A stretch of DNA of 64,000 nucleotides from Rhizobiaceae bacterium (GTDB lineage Bacteria; Pseudomonadota; Alphaproteobacteria; Rhizobiales; Rhizobiaceae): NCBI GenBank assembly GCA_019635755.1, contig JAHBYW010000001.1:682001-746000 (forward strand), read 5' to 3'. Both the position numbers and the translations under genes were made by a program. The notes beneath the pieces were generated by a model. It had not been told where the DNA came from. It did not search any database and saw only the letters and a list, made by a program, of their open reading frames with translations. Shown piece by piece: positions 7,343-16,033 of the stretch (position 1 is the stretch's first letter; every line of letters starts with the position of its first letter).

Positions 7343-8095
7343 ATGCCTGAACTCTTCCATCGCAAGCTCGAACGCTCGGCCATCGGCTTCGTCATCGCCA
7401 TCATCGCGGCGGCGAGCGTCGGCGGCATCGTCGAGATCGCGCCGCTGTTCACCATCGACGAGACGGTTGAGGAAGCCCCCGACATGCGGCTCTATACGCC
7501 GCTCGAGCTAGCCGGACGCAATATCTACATCCGGGAGGGCTGCTACGCCTGTCACAGCCAGATGATCAGGACGCTGCGCGACGAGGTCGAACGCTACGGA
7601 CCGTATTCGCTCGCGGTCGAGTCCCAGTACGACCGCCCCATGCTTTGGGGTTCGAAGCGCACCGGGCCTGACCTTGCTCGCGTCGGCGGTAAGTATTCCG
7701 ACTTCTGGCACGTGGCGCATCTGACGAACCCGCGCGACGTGGTGCCGGAATCCAACATGCCCGCCTATCGCTGGCTTGCTCGCAATGCGCTCAGGACCGA
7801 CGACCTGCCGCAGCATCTCGCGGCGCAGAAGGCGCTGGGTGTGCCCTACACGGACGAGATGATCGAGAACGCGGCGCGAGACGCATACGGCCAAGCCACT
7901 CCCGACACCGAGTTCGCCTCCGGCGTGACGGAGCGCTACGGCGAGGCGACCCAGGTCAGCGCTTTCGACGGCGTGACGACGCAGGTCACCGAGATGGACG
8001 CGCTGGTGGCCTACCTTCAGATATTGGGTCGGCTGACGGACGCGGCCTACCGCGACACGGCCGCGACCGAGCAGCCGCCGGATCCGGAAGACTGA
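7343..8095 (+). CDS. ccoO: cbb3-type cytochrome c oxidase mono-heme subunit (CcoO/FixO)
   Basis: The 250-residue protein has one N-terminal membrane anchor (about residues 13-35) and a periplasmic cytochrome c domain with the heme site CYACH at about residue 70 and the Met ligand in PESNMPAY. It relays electrons from CcoP to CcoN. The spacing to ccoN (three bases) and ccoQ (ten bases) shows an operon. The C-terminal 20 residues after the last helix are acidic and Pro-rich and not conserved. Confidence 0.97.
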   Translation: MPELFHRKLERSAIGFVIAIIAAASVGGIVEIAPLFTIDETVEEAPDMRLYTPLELAGRNIYIREGCYACHSQMIRTLRDEVERYGPYSLAVESQYDRPMLWGSKRTGPDLARVGGKYSDFWHVAHLTNPRDVVPESNMPAYRWLARNALRTDDLPQHLAAQKALGVPYTDEMIENAARDAYGQATPDTEFASGVTERYGEATQVSAFDGVTTQVTEMDALVAYLQILGRLTDAAYRDTAATEQPPDPED

Positions 8096-8105
8096 GGAGG
8101 GAGCG

Positions 8106-8279
8106 ATGGACTTCAGCTACGAAACGCTCGTCGCCTTCTCCAAGAGCTGGGGCCTATTCTACATGATGGGCTTCTTCCTCTGCGTCTGCGTCTACGCCTT
8201 TTGGCCGAGGAACAGGAAGCGGTTCGACCGGGCCAAGCACAGCATCCTCGAACGGGACGACACGCCATGGCAGAAGTAG
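8106..8279 (+). CDS. ccoQ: cbb3-type oxidase subunit CcoQ/FixQ
   Basis: A 57-residue protein begins MDFSYETLVAFSKSWGLFY, has one membrane helix (about residues 17-33, ending VCVYAFWPRNRKRF) and a basic then acidic cytoplasmic tail. This is the typical small, single-span CcoQ that stabilises the assembled cbb3 complex. GAGGAGGGAGCG forms a strong ribosome site before the ATG. Its last 13 bases overlap the start of ccoP, a normal arrangement in these operons. Confidence 0.93.
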   Translation: MDFSYETLVAFSKSWGLFYMMGFFLCVCVYAFWPRNRKRFDRAKHSILERDDTPWQK

Positions 8280-9148
8280 AGCGCGATCCCGTCACCGGCC
8301 GCGAGACGACCGGCCACGAATGGAATGGCATTAAGGAGCTGGATACTCCGGTCCCCCGGGGCGTCCTGATGTTCCTGATCGTCACCCACGTCTGGGCGAT
8401 CGTCTGGTGGTTCATGGTGCCGGCATGGCCGCTCGGAGTGACCTACACCAAAGGACTCCTGGGGATCGACCAACACACGACGGTCGAAGCTCGTGTCGTG
8501 GAAGGCCAGCGGCAGCGGTCGTCCTGGACGTCCCGGCTGGAGACCGAGCCATACGACGCGATCCTGGCCGACGAGGCGCTGATGACGACGGTGCGCGACA
8601 CCGGGCGACAGCTCTTCGGTGACAACTGCGCCGCCTGCCACGGCCGCGACGGCAGGGGCCGCGCGAACTACCCGGACCTCACCGACGACGACTGGCTTTG
8701 GGGCGGCGGTCCGGAACTGATCGAGCAGACGATGCGCGTCGGCATCAATACGGCGCACCCGGAAACCAGAATTGGACAGATGCCCGCCTTCGGCCGCGAC
8801 GAGATGCTCGACCGCGAACAGGTGCGCAGCGTCGCGGCTTACGTGTACTCTCTGACTAATCCCGACTACTCGACTGCTGCCAATCTCGATCGGATCAATG
8901 CCGGGCGCGAGACGTTCGCGACGACTTGTGCGGCATGTCACGGTGAGAACGCACAGGGCAATACGGAGGTCGGCGCACCGAACCTGACCGACGCCTACTG
9001 GATCTACGGTGGGAGCATGGACACGATCATCGCATCCGTGCACGGCGGCCGCCAGGGCCATATGCCCACGTGGGACGAGCGGCTGACGACGGCGGAAATC
9101 CGCACACTGGCCGTTTACGTCCATGATCTTGGGACGGCGCAGCCATGA
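8267..9148 (+). CDS. ccoP: cbb3-type cytochrome c oxidase di-heme subunit (CcoP/FixP)
   Basis: The start at 8267 (MAEVERDP) is chosen because the residues before it in the longer frame are translated ccoQ sequence. The 293-residue protein has the conserved N-terminus with GHEWNGIKELDTPVP, one membrane helix at about 38-58, and two cytochrome c domains each with a CAACHG heme site (about residues 124 and 223). The expected Met ligands appear in GQMPAFG and GHMPTW. CcoP accepts electrons from soluble or membrane cytochromes and feeds CcoO. The stop overlaps the next ATG by four bases. Confidence 0.97.
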   Translation: MAEVERDPVTGRETTGHEWNGIKELDTPVPRGVLMFLIVTHVWAIVWWFMVPAWPLGVTYTKGLLGIDQHTTVEARVVEGQRQRSSWTSRLETEPYDAILADEALMTTVRDTGRQLFGDNCAACHGRDGRGRANYPDLTDDDWLWGGGPELIEQTMRVGINTAHPETRIGQMPAFGRDEMLDREQVRSVAAYVYSLTNPDYSTAANLDRINAGRETFATTCAACHGENAQGNTEVGAPNLTDAYWIYGGSMDTIIASVHGGRQGHMPTWDERLTTAEIRTLAVYVHDLGTAQP

Positions 9149-9333
9149 GAGGACGCGTGCGCCTCCCCGGCGGATGGCTGCCATGGATTCTGGTCCCGGC
9201 AGGGTTGCTGGTGTTCGCCGGGGCAAACGCGCATCTCGTCTACGTCGCCTTCCAGTCCCAGCCGGAATGCGTCGATCATCTGAAGTCCGCCGACGGCGGC
9301 GAAGGCTACCGCGCCGCAAAGTCGGCCTGTTGA
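9145..9333 (+). CDS. small single-span membrane protein in the cbb3 operon
   Basis: The 62-residue product has one hydrophobic helix (about residues 11-35, WLPWILVPAGLLVFAGANAHL) and a short tail with two Cys (PECVDHL near residue 42 and the C-terminal residue). It is translationally coupled to ccoP by an ATGA overlap and followed eight bases later by a ribosome site for the next gene. It takes the place where ccoG/ccoH normally lie. The helix with an Asn-Ala-x-L-V-Y pattern faintly recalls the membrane part of CcoH/FixH, but the periplasmic domain of CcoH is missing, so I leave the function open. Confidence 0.75.
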   Translation: MRGRVRLPGGWLPWILVPAGLLVFAGANAHLVYVAFQSQPECVDHLKSADGGEGYRAAKSAC

Positions 9334-9344
9334 GGGAGGAAGCC

Positions 9345-10163
9345 ATGGGTGAAGCCGACAAGGGATACTGGCTCCTCAGCGAGACTTCGGGCATCGGCGA
9401 GACACAGGACCCGGCCCTTCAGCGGAACCTGCCCGTGCTTGAGGGCCTGCGTTGGCTTGCGGCCGGATGGCGCGATTTCTGGACGCAGCCCGCGTCCAGC
9501 CTCGCCTACGGCATCGGTGTCTTCGTCTTGTCCGTTCTGTTCGTCTGGACACTGGTTGGGTTCGGACGCGACTACATCCTGTTCCCGGCGCTGGCGGGGT
9601 TCCTGATCGTAGCTCCCTTCCTCGCCATTGGCCTTTACGAGAAAAGCCGGGCGATCGGCGAAGGCAGTACCACGACGCTAGGGCAGATGCTGCGCGTTAG
9701 GCCGAGCGCGGGAGCGCAGGTGTTCTTCACGGGTCTCCTGCTCAGTCTGCTGATGCTGATCTGGACGCGCGCCGCCGTGCTGCTCTGGTCCCTGTTCTTC
9801 GGCGTGACCGCCTTTCCCGGCCTCGAGCACGTTGTGGGCATCCTGCTCGGCACACCCTATGGCTGGGCGATGCTTGTGATCGGAACGGCCATCGGTGGGC
9901 TGTTCGCCGCGTTCGCCTTCGCGATCAGCGTCTTCGCCGTGCCCATGCTGCTCGACCGCCGCGTCGACGCGCTGACGGCTATGGGAACCAGCATGAAGCT
10001 GGTCTGGAACAACTTGCCTACCATGATCGCTTGGGGAGCCATGGTGCTCGTCCTTTTCGCGGTCTGCGTGGCGACCGGCCTGATCGGCATGATCCTCATC
10101 TTCCCGCTGCTGGGCCATGCCACCTGGCACGCCTACAAGGCGATGGCGCGTCCGGAGGCATGA
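9345..10163 (+). CDS. DUF2189 family integral membrane protein
   Basis: ATG 9345 is chosen because GAGGGAGGA lies just before it and no protein signal precedes it in the longer frame. The 272-residue protein has six or so hydrophobic segments and the DUF2189 pattern: a hydrophilic N-terminus ending LRWLAAGWRDFW, a first pair of helices, then GFLIVAPFLAIGLYEKSR and a C-terminal FPLLGHATWHAYKAM. DUF2189 proteins are uncharacterised but recur beside cytochrome oxidase and copper genes in alphaproteobacteria. Here it lies between the oxidase structural genes and the copper ATPase ccoI, so a part in assembly or heme/copper supply is a reasonable guess. Confidence 0.85.
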   Translation: MGEADKGYWLLSETSGIGETQDPALQRNLPVLEGLRWLAAGWRDFWTQPASSLAYGIGVFVLSVLFVWTLVGFGRDYILFPALAGFLIVAPFLAIGLYEKSRAIGEGSTTTLGQMLRVRPSAGAQVFFTGLLLSLLMLIWTRAAVLLWSLFFGVTAFPGLEHVVGILLGTPYGWAMLVIGTAIGGLFAAFAFAISVFAVPMLLDRRVDALTAMGTSMKLVWNNLPTMIAWGAMVLVLFAVCVATGLIGMILIFPLLGHATWHAYKAMARPEA

Positions 10164-10166
10164 GCG

Positions 10167-12416
10167 TTGAGCTGCTGCGCTCCCGGAACCGAAGCAGCCC
10201 TTGAGATCGGGCCGGGGCGCCTTGTCGATGCGCGCGAGATTGTGCTTGCCAGCCGCGATCTCGGCGACGGCATCTTTCAGACCGACCTGTCGGTCCCCGC
10301 AGCGCATTGCGCGGGATGCATCCGGACCATCGAGGGAACCCTCGCCAGGCTAGGCGGTGTCGCGTCCGCGCGCGTCAACCTGACCGCCAGACGGGTTGCT
10401 GTCAGATGGCGGAACGATGGTGACGTCCCTCCGCTGATCGAAACGCTTCGCACGGCAGGCTACGAAGCAACCTTGGCCGAACTTGCCGAAAGTTCAGGCG
10501 ATCCCGAAATGACGCGGCTCCTGCGTGCGACGGCAGTCGCCGGGTTCGCCGCCATGAACATTATGCTGCTTTCGGTCTCCGTCTGGTCGGGAGCGGGTGA
10601 CGAGACGCGGCACGCCTTCCACATGATATCGGCCGCGCTGGCCCTGCCTGCGCTAGCCTATTCCGGCCGCATCTTCTTCCTGTCTGCGTGGAGCGCGCTG
10701 CGCGTAGGACGCACCAACATGGACGTGCCGATCAGCGTCGGCGTGCTGCTCGCCTTCTGCTTGAGCCTCTACGATACCGTGACGGGTGGGCCGCATGCCT
10801 ATTTCGACGCGGTCACCTCCCTTCTGTTCTTCCTGCTCGCCGGGCGCACCGCCGACCAAGCGATGCGCGGACGCGCCCGCGACGCGGTGCGGTCTCTTGC
10901 CCGGATGATGCCGCGCGGGGCGACGGTTGTCGCGCCGGACGGCGGCCGCGAATATCGCGAAACCTCGGCGATCGAAGTCGGGGAAACCATTCTCGTTCTC
11001 GCTGGAGAGCGGGTGCCAGTCGACGGGACGGTAGCGGCAGGCGCCGCTTCGCTTGACCTGTCGGTCGTGACCGGTGAGTCCGCCGCAGAGCAGGTCGGAC
11101 CGGGGTCGCCGGTGCTGTCGGGCTCCCTCAATCTGAACGGGCCGCTGATCGTGCGCGTTGATCGTCCGCAGAAGGATTCGTTCTTGGCCGACATGGTCAG
11201 GCTCATGGAGGCGGCCGAAGGCGGGAGGGCCCGCTACAGGCGCATTGCCGACCGCGCGGCGTCACTCTATTCGCCCGTGGTCCATGTCGTCGCGTTGACG
11301 ACCCTTGTCGCTTGGTTGTGGGCGACGGGAGACCTGCACAGGTCCCTGACGGTGGCGATTGCGGTCCTGATCATCACGTGCCCCTGCGCGCTGGGCCTTG
11401 CCGTCCCTATGGTGCAGGCAGTCGCAGCTCGGCGGTTGTTCTCACTGGGGGTGACGATCAAGGACGGAGCGGCGCTCGAAAGACTGGCGGAGGTTGACCA
11501 CGTCGCCCTCGACAAGACGGGTACTCTGACCTCCGGCATGGCCCGCGTGACGTCCTGCACCGTGCCCGATCGCGAGGTCGGGGCGGCCGTCGCGCTGGCG
11601 CGCATGTCGCGGCATCCTGTTTCGCAGGCGATAGCCGTGCTTGCGCCCGCGCCTTCTCTCGCAGTCGAGGACGTCCGAGAGATGCCAGGCGACGGCATCG
11701 AAGGTAAGGTTGCAGGCCGTACCTATAGGCTGGGTCGCAAGGATTGGGCTGACCCGCGTGCCGAAGGTTCTGGGCCCGCTGCAACATGGCTGTCAATCGA
11801 TGGTCGCGCCTCGGGCTGCTTCCAAGTAGCCGAAAGATTGCGTCCCGGCGCGCGTGAAGCAGTCCTCCGACTGAAGCAGCTTGGCATGGGTGTCGAAATC
11901 CTGTCGGGCGACGACAGGCAAGCCGTTGTCACGACGGCGCGGCTCGTGGGCGTCGAAGCGGCGGCGGGAGGCATGCATCCCTGCGACAAGGTGGCGAGGC
12001 TCGAAGCCCTGGCATCGGACGGCCGGAAGGTCCTGATGGTGGGCGACGGGTTGAATGACACACCGGCGCTGGCGGCCGCCCATGTCTCGATGGCGCCCTC
12101 GTCCGCAGCCGACGTGGGCCGCAACGCAGCCGATCTGGTCTTCCTGGGCTCCAGCCTCTTGAGCGTCCCGGAGGCGGTCACGGTCGCGCGAAAGGCGGGT
12201 CGGCTAGTGACGCAAAACATCGGATTTTCGATCGCCTACAACGCGCTGGCTCTTCCGCTGGCGCTTGCAGGATACGTCACGCCGCTTGTCGCGGCGGTTG
12301 CGATGTCGACCTCGTCGATCCTGGTCGTTGCCAATGCGCTGCGACTGTCCGTGCCTGCGATGGGCAGCCGCTCGCTCGGAACGGTTGAAACCCGAAATGC
12401 GGCGGAAGCGACATGA
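10167..12416 (+). CDS. ccoI: cation-translocating P-type ATPase for cbb3 assembly (CcoI/FixI)
   Basis: The 749-residue protein is a P1B copper ATPase required to load copper into the cbb3 oxidase. It shows an N-terminal CC motif, a heavy-metal-associated domain with AHCAGC (about residue 47-52), eight membrane helices, the transport motif TCPCALGLA, the phosphorylation site DKTGTLT, TGES in the actuator domain, and [10 protein letters not shown] in the nucleotide/hinge domain. Translation probably starts at TTG 10167, which has GGAGG eight bases upstream and gives the typical MSCCAPG start of FixI; the nearby ATG 10160 is out of frame. The stop overlaps the ATG of ccoS. Confidence 0.96.
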   Translation: MSCCAPGTEAALEIGPGRLVDAREIVLASRDLGDGIFQTDLSVPAAHCAGCIRTIEGTLARLGGVASARVNLTARRVAVRWRNDGDVPPLIETLRTAGYEATLAELAESSGDPEMTRLLRATAVAGFAAMNIMLLSVSVWSGAGDETRHAFHMISAALALPALAYSGRIFFLSAWSALRVGRTNMDVPISVGVLLAFCLSLYDTVTGGPHAYFDAVTSLLFFLLAGRTADQAMRGRARDAVRSLARMMPRGATVVAPDGGREYRETSAIEVGETILVLAGERVPVDGTVAAGAASLDLSVVTGESAAEQVGPGSPVLSGSLNLNGPLIVRVDRPQKDSFLADMVRLMEAAEGGRARYRRIADRAASLYSPVVHVVALTTLVAWLWATGDLHRSLTVAIAVLIITCPCALGLAVPMVQAVAARRLFSLGVTIKDGAALERLAEVDHVALDKTGTLTSGMARVTSCTVPDREVGAAVALARMSRHPVSQAIAVLAPAPSLAVEDVREMPGDGIEGKVAGRTYRLGRKDWADPRAEGSGPAATWLSIDGRASGCFQVAERLRPGAREAVLRLKQLGMGVEILSGDDRQAVVTTARLVGVEAAAGGMHPCDKVARLEALASDGRKVLMVGDGLNDTPALAAAHVSMAPSSAADVGRNAADLVFLGSSLLSVPEAVTVARKAGRLVTQNIGFSIAYNALALPLALAGYVTPLVAAVAMSTSSILVVANALRLSVPAMGSRSLGTVETRNAAEAT

Positions 12417-12619
12417 GCCTGCTGTCCTGGCTCGTCCCTGTGGCACTGGGCATGGGTGTGGTCGGCCTCATCGCCTTCCTGTGGTCGATGAAAAGTGGAC
12501 AGCTGGAGGATCTGGACGGAGCGGCCGAGCGGGTTCTCCTGCACGAGACAGACGACACGCCGCTGTCAGATGGGAACCGTACAGAAAGAGCCGACGTTGC
12601 AAAGTCATGGAGCAAATGA
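12413..12619 (+). CDS. ccoS: cbb3-type oxidase assembly protein CcoS/FixS
   Basis: The 68-residue protein has a single membrane helix followed by the family signature [22 protein letters not shown]. CcoS is needed for insertion of heme b and copper into CcoN. It overlaps ccoI by four bases (ATGA). The C-terminal tail of about 25 residues is hydrophilic and not conserved. Confidence 0.95.
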   Translation: MSLLSWLVPVALGMGVVGLIAFLWSMKSGQLEDLDGAAERVLLHETDDTPLSDGNRTERADVAKSWSK

Positions 12620-12750
12620 TGCCCGAGCAATTTGACAGGGAGTTCGACTGGGTGGCGGCACTCGCCTTCGGCTCGGGCGTGGTCGTCGTGCTGCCGAGCA
12701 TGACGGCGCTTTTGGTAGCACTGGGTGCCGTGTTGGTGTCAATGTTCTGA
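12607..12750 (+). CDS. 47-residue single-span membrane protein, end of cbb3 operon
   Basis: The frame begins within the last codons of ccoS (ATG 12607; ATG 12616 and 12619 are alternatives) and encodes a hydrophilic start with FDREFDW and one long hydrophobic segment (about residues 17-45) up to the C-terminal Phe. The overlap with ccoS and the lack of a gap suggest it belongs to the operon. I do not recognise the family. It could be an extra small oxidase or assembly subunit. Confidence 0.55.
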   Translation: MEQMMPEQFDREFDWVAALAFGSGVVVVLPSMTALLVALGAVLVSMF

Positions 12751-12958
12751 GTGGAGATTGCGTCTGCTACGTTATGCAGAACAGCATACGGTCCACAGAC
12801 GGCCACACCTCAGACTTCAATGCGATCGCACGAGTTGCAATAGGCTGTCTTGACTCGAACCCTTCCAAGACCTTTACAAATCCTCCGGCTTTTTGCGCCG
12901 ACGGTTCAGTCAATCTCAGGATCCGTCGTTTAACTCCTCTGTCGGGAAGGGGAGCAGC

Positions 12959-14980
12959 ATGGATTTCCAAGAAACCGAAGTACTCGACAGGCAAGACCCT
13001 GCTTGGGTGGTCGCGTCCGTAGATGCCGATGTCGACACCCGATTGGGCAAGATGGCGAGTCGGATACGGACGCTTCAGTCGCGCATAACTAAGGCTCATC
13101 TCGAAATCGCCCACCTGGTTGACGCAGAGGCGACTCGCCTTCCTTCGTCGCGGATGAGACCGTTCCTGGTCTCCGAATGCGGCATGAGTCCGGCTGAGGC
13201 GAAAACCTACCTGGCCGCGCCGAAGTCGCTCGAGGCAGATGGCGTGGTCGCGACGTTGCTCGATCGTCGAGCCTCCTTCGGACTCATTCGTGCACTGGTT
13301 GCCACAGACAGCGTCACGCGGGTAACGGCTCTTTCGCGCCTGGCGGCCGGAATGCCGCTCTACGAGAGCAGTGTTGTGCGCATTCGGCGAGAGAGCGCGG
13401 AACAGAAGCTGGGTTCGGAAGCGAAGCGGGAAATCGGCCGACGCAAGACACTTGATGCTGCCTCAAAGAGTCTTGCGGCCCGTCGCATCAGATCCTTCAA
13501 GGCCGACTTTCTTCCTTTCGCCCGTAGATTGGTCGAGTTCTACAACGGCGATCTCCCCGAAGCCTCGGAAGGGTCGATTGCATCTTGGCTGCACGAAACC
13601 GCCGAATACCTCAAGGAGCAAGCAGCCGAATGCGCGGCGCGATTCGAGCAAACCTTCGATACCGCTGCTCTCCCCGCTCCATGGCTGCATGACTATCACG
13701 GCATAGCTGAAAATGACGTGTTGCTCGCAAGGGCGCGCGACGCCATCATCGACTTGGCGCATGGACGCTTCCAGGCCTGGGATGACAAGTATGACCGCCC
13801 GTTCGACACGGATCATGACTATATCGACAGGCGCATCGTGGAGGGCATCGTCTGGCTGTTCGAAGAGGTGGAGCTGCCGAAACGGAAGATCGTTTCGGCC
13901 ACACCCCCTCAGGCAACAGTCTCAGAGGCGCCCTACCGCCTAACCTCGCTCGAAATCTGCGCGGGTGCCGGCGGTCAAGCGATCGGTCTGCACGCGGCGG
14001 GTTTCGATGCGCTCGGTCTCTATGAGCACAACCCAAACGCTGTAGCGACCTTAAGTGCCAACTATCCCCTTGGTCCGACACACTTGGCGGATGTCCGAAC
14101 CGTGGACTTTACAGCCTACAAAGGCAAAGTCGCGCTCGTTGCTGGCGGAGTGCCCTGCCAATCGCACTCCAGCCTGGGACTTCAGCGCGGACGTGCCGAC
14201 GACCGCGACCTATTTCTGGAAGCAGTCCGTCTCGTGAGAGAAACGGAACCGCAAGCTTTCTTCTTCGAGAACGTGGAAGGATTCAGCTTTAAGAAGAACG
14301 CCGATTACCGCGCAGAGCTGTACGGCCTCTTCTCGGAACTCGGCTACGAGAGCAGGTTGTTCAGCATACGGGGAGACGATTATGGGCTGGCGCAGGGGCG
14401 GCCCCGGGTTGCGTTCGTCGGATTCCGTGACGGGGCGATGGCGAGGTTTCGCATGCCACCTGTCTTGACCAAACAGCCAATCAACGTCGGCGAGGCTCTC
14501 TACGATCTCGTTGCAGAAAATGGTTGGGAAGGGGCCAGAGAGTGGGCCGAGACGAAAGCAAGCGTACTGGGACCCACGATTGTGGGCGCTTCCGAAGCGT
14601 CGGGCCGGCTCGGCTTCTCGAGCAACCTGCGCAAGCACAAATGGATCGAGATGGACATCGATCCTGTGGGCATTGGACGCGAGGCACCGCGCCGCGGTCA
14701 TCGTGGGCCGTTTAAGCTGACGCTTGCCATGGGGGCTAGGCTCCAGGGCTTTCCCAGCGAATGGAATTTCCAGGGCTCGCTCACTTCAAGGAAAAGGCAG
14801 ATCGCCAACGCGTTACCTCCTGTGATGGCTAAAGCAGTGGGCTTGGCGATCTACAGCGCGCTGACTGGCGTACAGTTCGATTTCGCACGAGCACTGCAGC
14901 TCCCGTTGCTGGGACAGCGTCCCGGGCCACTGGCCACACTCAACATCCGGTCCCGTGCAACGCCACATCTCGACGAATGA
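12959..14980 (+). CDS. C5-cytosine DNA methyltransferase with long N-terminal extension
   Basis: The 673-residue protein transfers a methyl group from S-adenosylmethionine to cytosine in DNA. The catalytic part starts near residue 327: motif I LEICAGAGGQAIGLHAAG, motif IV GGVPCQ with catalytic Cys about 400, motif VI FFFENVEGF, motif VIII QGRPR, and the C-terminal motifs LQGFPSEW and RQIANALPP. The first 330 residues hold no domain I know; they are helical, with TLQSRITKAHLEIAHLVDAEATRL recalling DUF3102-like regions of phage and plasmid proteins. ATG 12959 has AAGGGGAG before it; an upstream TTG is less likely. No restriction enzyme gene adjoins it, so it is an orphan enzyme of the kind seen on mobile elements. 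The recognition sequence is unknown. Confidence 0.92.
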   Translation: MDFQETEVLDRQDPAWVVASVDADVDTRLGKMASRIRTLQSRITKAHLEIAHLVDAEATRLPSSRMRPFLVSECGMSPAEAKTYLAAPKSLEADGVVATLLDRRASFGLIRALVATDSVTRVTALSRLAAGMPLYESSVVRIRRESAEQKLGSEAKREIGRRKTLDAASKSLAARRIRSFKADFLPFARRLVEFYNGDLPEASEGSIASWLHETAEYLKEQAAECAARFEQTFDTAALPAPWLHDYHGIAENDVLLARARDAIIDLAHGRFQAWDDKYDRPFDTDHDYIDRRIVEGIVWLFEEVELPKRKIVSATPPQATVSEAPYRLTSLEICAGAGGQAIGLHAAGFDALGLYEHNPNAVATLSANYPLGPTHLADVRTVDFTAYKGKVALVAGGVPCQSHSSLGLQRGRADDRDLFLEAVRLVRETEPQAFFFENVEGFSFKKNADYRAELYGLFSELGYESRLFSIRGDDYGLAQGRPRVAFVGFRDGAMARFRMPPVLTKQPINVGEALYDLVAENGWEGAREWAETKASVLGPTIVGASEASGRLGFSSNLRKHKWIEMDIDPVGIGREAPRRGHRGPFKLTLAMGARLQGFPSEWNFQGSLTSRKRQIANALPPVMAKAVGLAIYSALTGVQFDFARALQLPLLGQRPGPLATLNIRSRATPHLDE

Positions 14981-15015
14981 TGGAGCTAAAGCCATTGGCC
15001 GCGCTAGTTTCAAAC

Positions 15016-15158
15016 GGCGGCGCGATCGACATGGCCAGAGTGCAGCTTCAGTACGAGCCGACGCGGAGACCAAGTCCTTCGACGAGCATGTCATCGGCGA
15101 ACAGGAAGCCGAGATCCGTCAGATGCGGCAGTGGCTGGAGCGGCGCAGCGTGCGCTGA
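15016..15158 (+). pseudogene. DUF305 protein, C-terminal remnant with frameshift
   Basis: The reading GGAIDMARVQLQY (15016-15054) followed, in the next frame, by ADAETKSFDEHVIGEQEAEIRQMRQWLERR to the stop at 15156-15158 is the last part of a DUF305 (ferritin-like, metal-binding) protein; the joined text follows the usual HHQGAIDMA...QEAEIxxMxxWL pattern. The two parts are out of frame by one base at about 15054 and the first two-thirds of the gene, with the first metal-binding helix, are gone. It lies right behind the methyltransferase gene. Confidence 0.7.
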
Positions 15159-15201
15159 GGCTGGCCATACGGAAAGCGGCGGCGGGGCCTTGGGAGCCCC
15201 G

Positions 15202-15735
15202 TCACCGCGCCGGGTATGTTACCGGACCTCGGTCGCCGAAGATGGCGCCGTTGGTTGGTACAGCCGGCTCGATCCTGTCCGCCCCCATCAGATGAAAGAC
15301 CTCCGCTCCGCTTGCGAGGAGATGGTCTGCGATGATGCGGCGATGGCATCGCCACCAAACGGCCTCAGAGCACATGATCGCGCATCGGAACTCCTGCCCC
15401 AAAGCGAGAAGCCGGTCGAACCCTGCCTTGAAGGTCCCGGTGAGGGCGTAGTCCGCGTAGTTGTGGAAGCTTCGGTTTCGCCAAGCACCGTTGGTTTCGG
15501 CAGGCACGTCCTCGACCTTCCTGCGCCGCCCGCCGAGCGGGCCGATCAGCTCGTACTTTATCTGCGCCTCGGACAGCGACAGGGCGAGATTCTCGCTGCC
15601 GAACTGCGGATAGGCTTTTGAACCGGGCAGCCTGCGGACGTCGACGACCATGCCTATACTGGCCGCCCGCAGCAGCTCGATGAATTCGTCGGCGGTCAGG
15701 TTCGAATGGCCCACCGTGAAGAAGGGGTGGCTCAT
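15202..15735 (-). CDS. DUF488 family protein
   Basis: The 177-residue product has the DUF488 hallmarks: FFTVGHSN at the start, VVDVRRLPGS, the Arg-rich middle region GPLGGRRR, FDRLLALG, and CSEAVWWRCHRRIIADHLL near the end. The conserved Cys and Arg residues suggest a small enzyme or nucleic-acid binder; no function is established. It is followed by a 60-residue basic protein gene upstream on the same strand (18 bases apart) and by 5-FCL and MFS genes farther up, all read leftward. Confidence 0.88.
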   Translation of the reverse strand: MSHPFFTVGHSNLTADEFIELLRAASIGMVVDVRRLPGSKAYPQFGSENLALSLSEAQIKYELIGPLGGRRRKVEDVPAETNGAWRNRSFHNYADYALTGTFKAGFDRLLALGQEFRCAIMCSEAVWWRCHRRIIADHLLASGAEVFHLMGADRIEPAVPTNGAIFGDRGPVTYPAR

Positions 15736-15752
15736 TTGGTTCAGGAAGACAG

Positions 15753-15935
15753 CTATTTCTTGCGGTCGCCTCGATCTCCCTGACCGGGTTTCGTGTCGCT
15801 CTTCGCCTGCCGCTTCTGGTCCTGGGCGAGGCTCCGCCCGACATCCTCAACCTCCTTGAAACGGCCTTCGTCGTCGCGGCGGACATATCGTTTGTCGCCG
15901 GGTGTCGGTTCGATCAGTTCACGCTTGGCTGCCAT
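15753..15935 (-). CDS. small, highly charged hypothetical protein
   Basis: Starting at 15935 the frame gives a 60-residue protein (MAAKRELIEPTPGDKRYVRR...) rich in Lys, Arg, Asp and Gly. I recognise this as a small conserved protein common in Rhizobiales, often annotated hypothetical. A longer frame upstream is not plausible because it is the complement of noncoding sequence. A GGAG-type ribosome site is present just before the chosen start. The function is unknown; the charge pattern suggests a disordered or nucleic-acid-associated protein. Confidence 0.75.
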   Translation of the reverse strand: MAAKRELIEPTPGDKRYVRRDDEGRFKEVEDVGRSLAQDQKRQAKSDTKPGQGDRGDRKK

Positions 15936-16033
15936 CGGTTTGCTCCTTAATTGGCCGACTCCCAACGGACAGGGAATCCCTCTTGTTCCCGATGGCGACA
16001 GCGCAGGCCCGTCCAGCATGTCCAGGCGGCTCT

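Noticed and set aside
5378-7360. 660-codon minus-strand frame over nsrR and ccoN
   Set aside because: His/Arg/Asp-rich antisense of real genes; typical high-GC shadow.
12773-12788. TATGC-N6-GCATA dyad before the methyltransferase as an operator
   Set aside because: Five-base arms are too short to set apart from chance in this region.
12959-15735. A restriction-modification system formed by the methyltransferase and its neighbours
   Set aside because: Neither the DUF305 remnant nor DUF488 is a restriction enzyme, and no nuclease motif was seen nearby.
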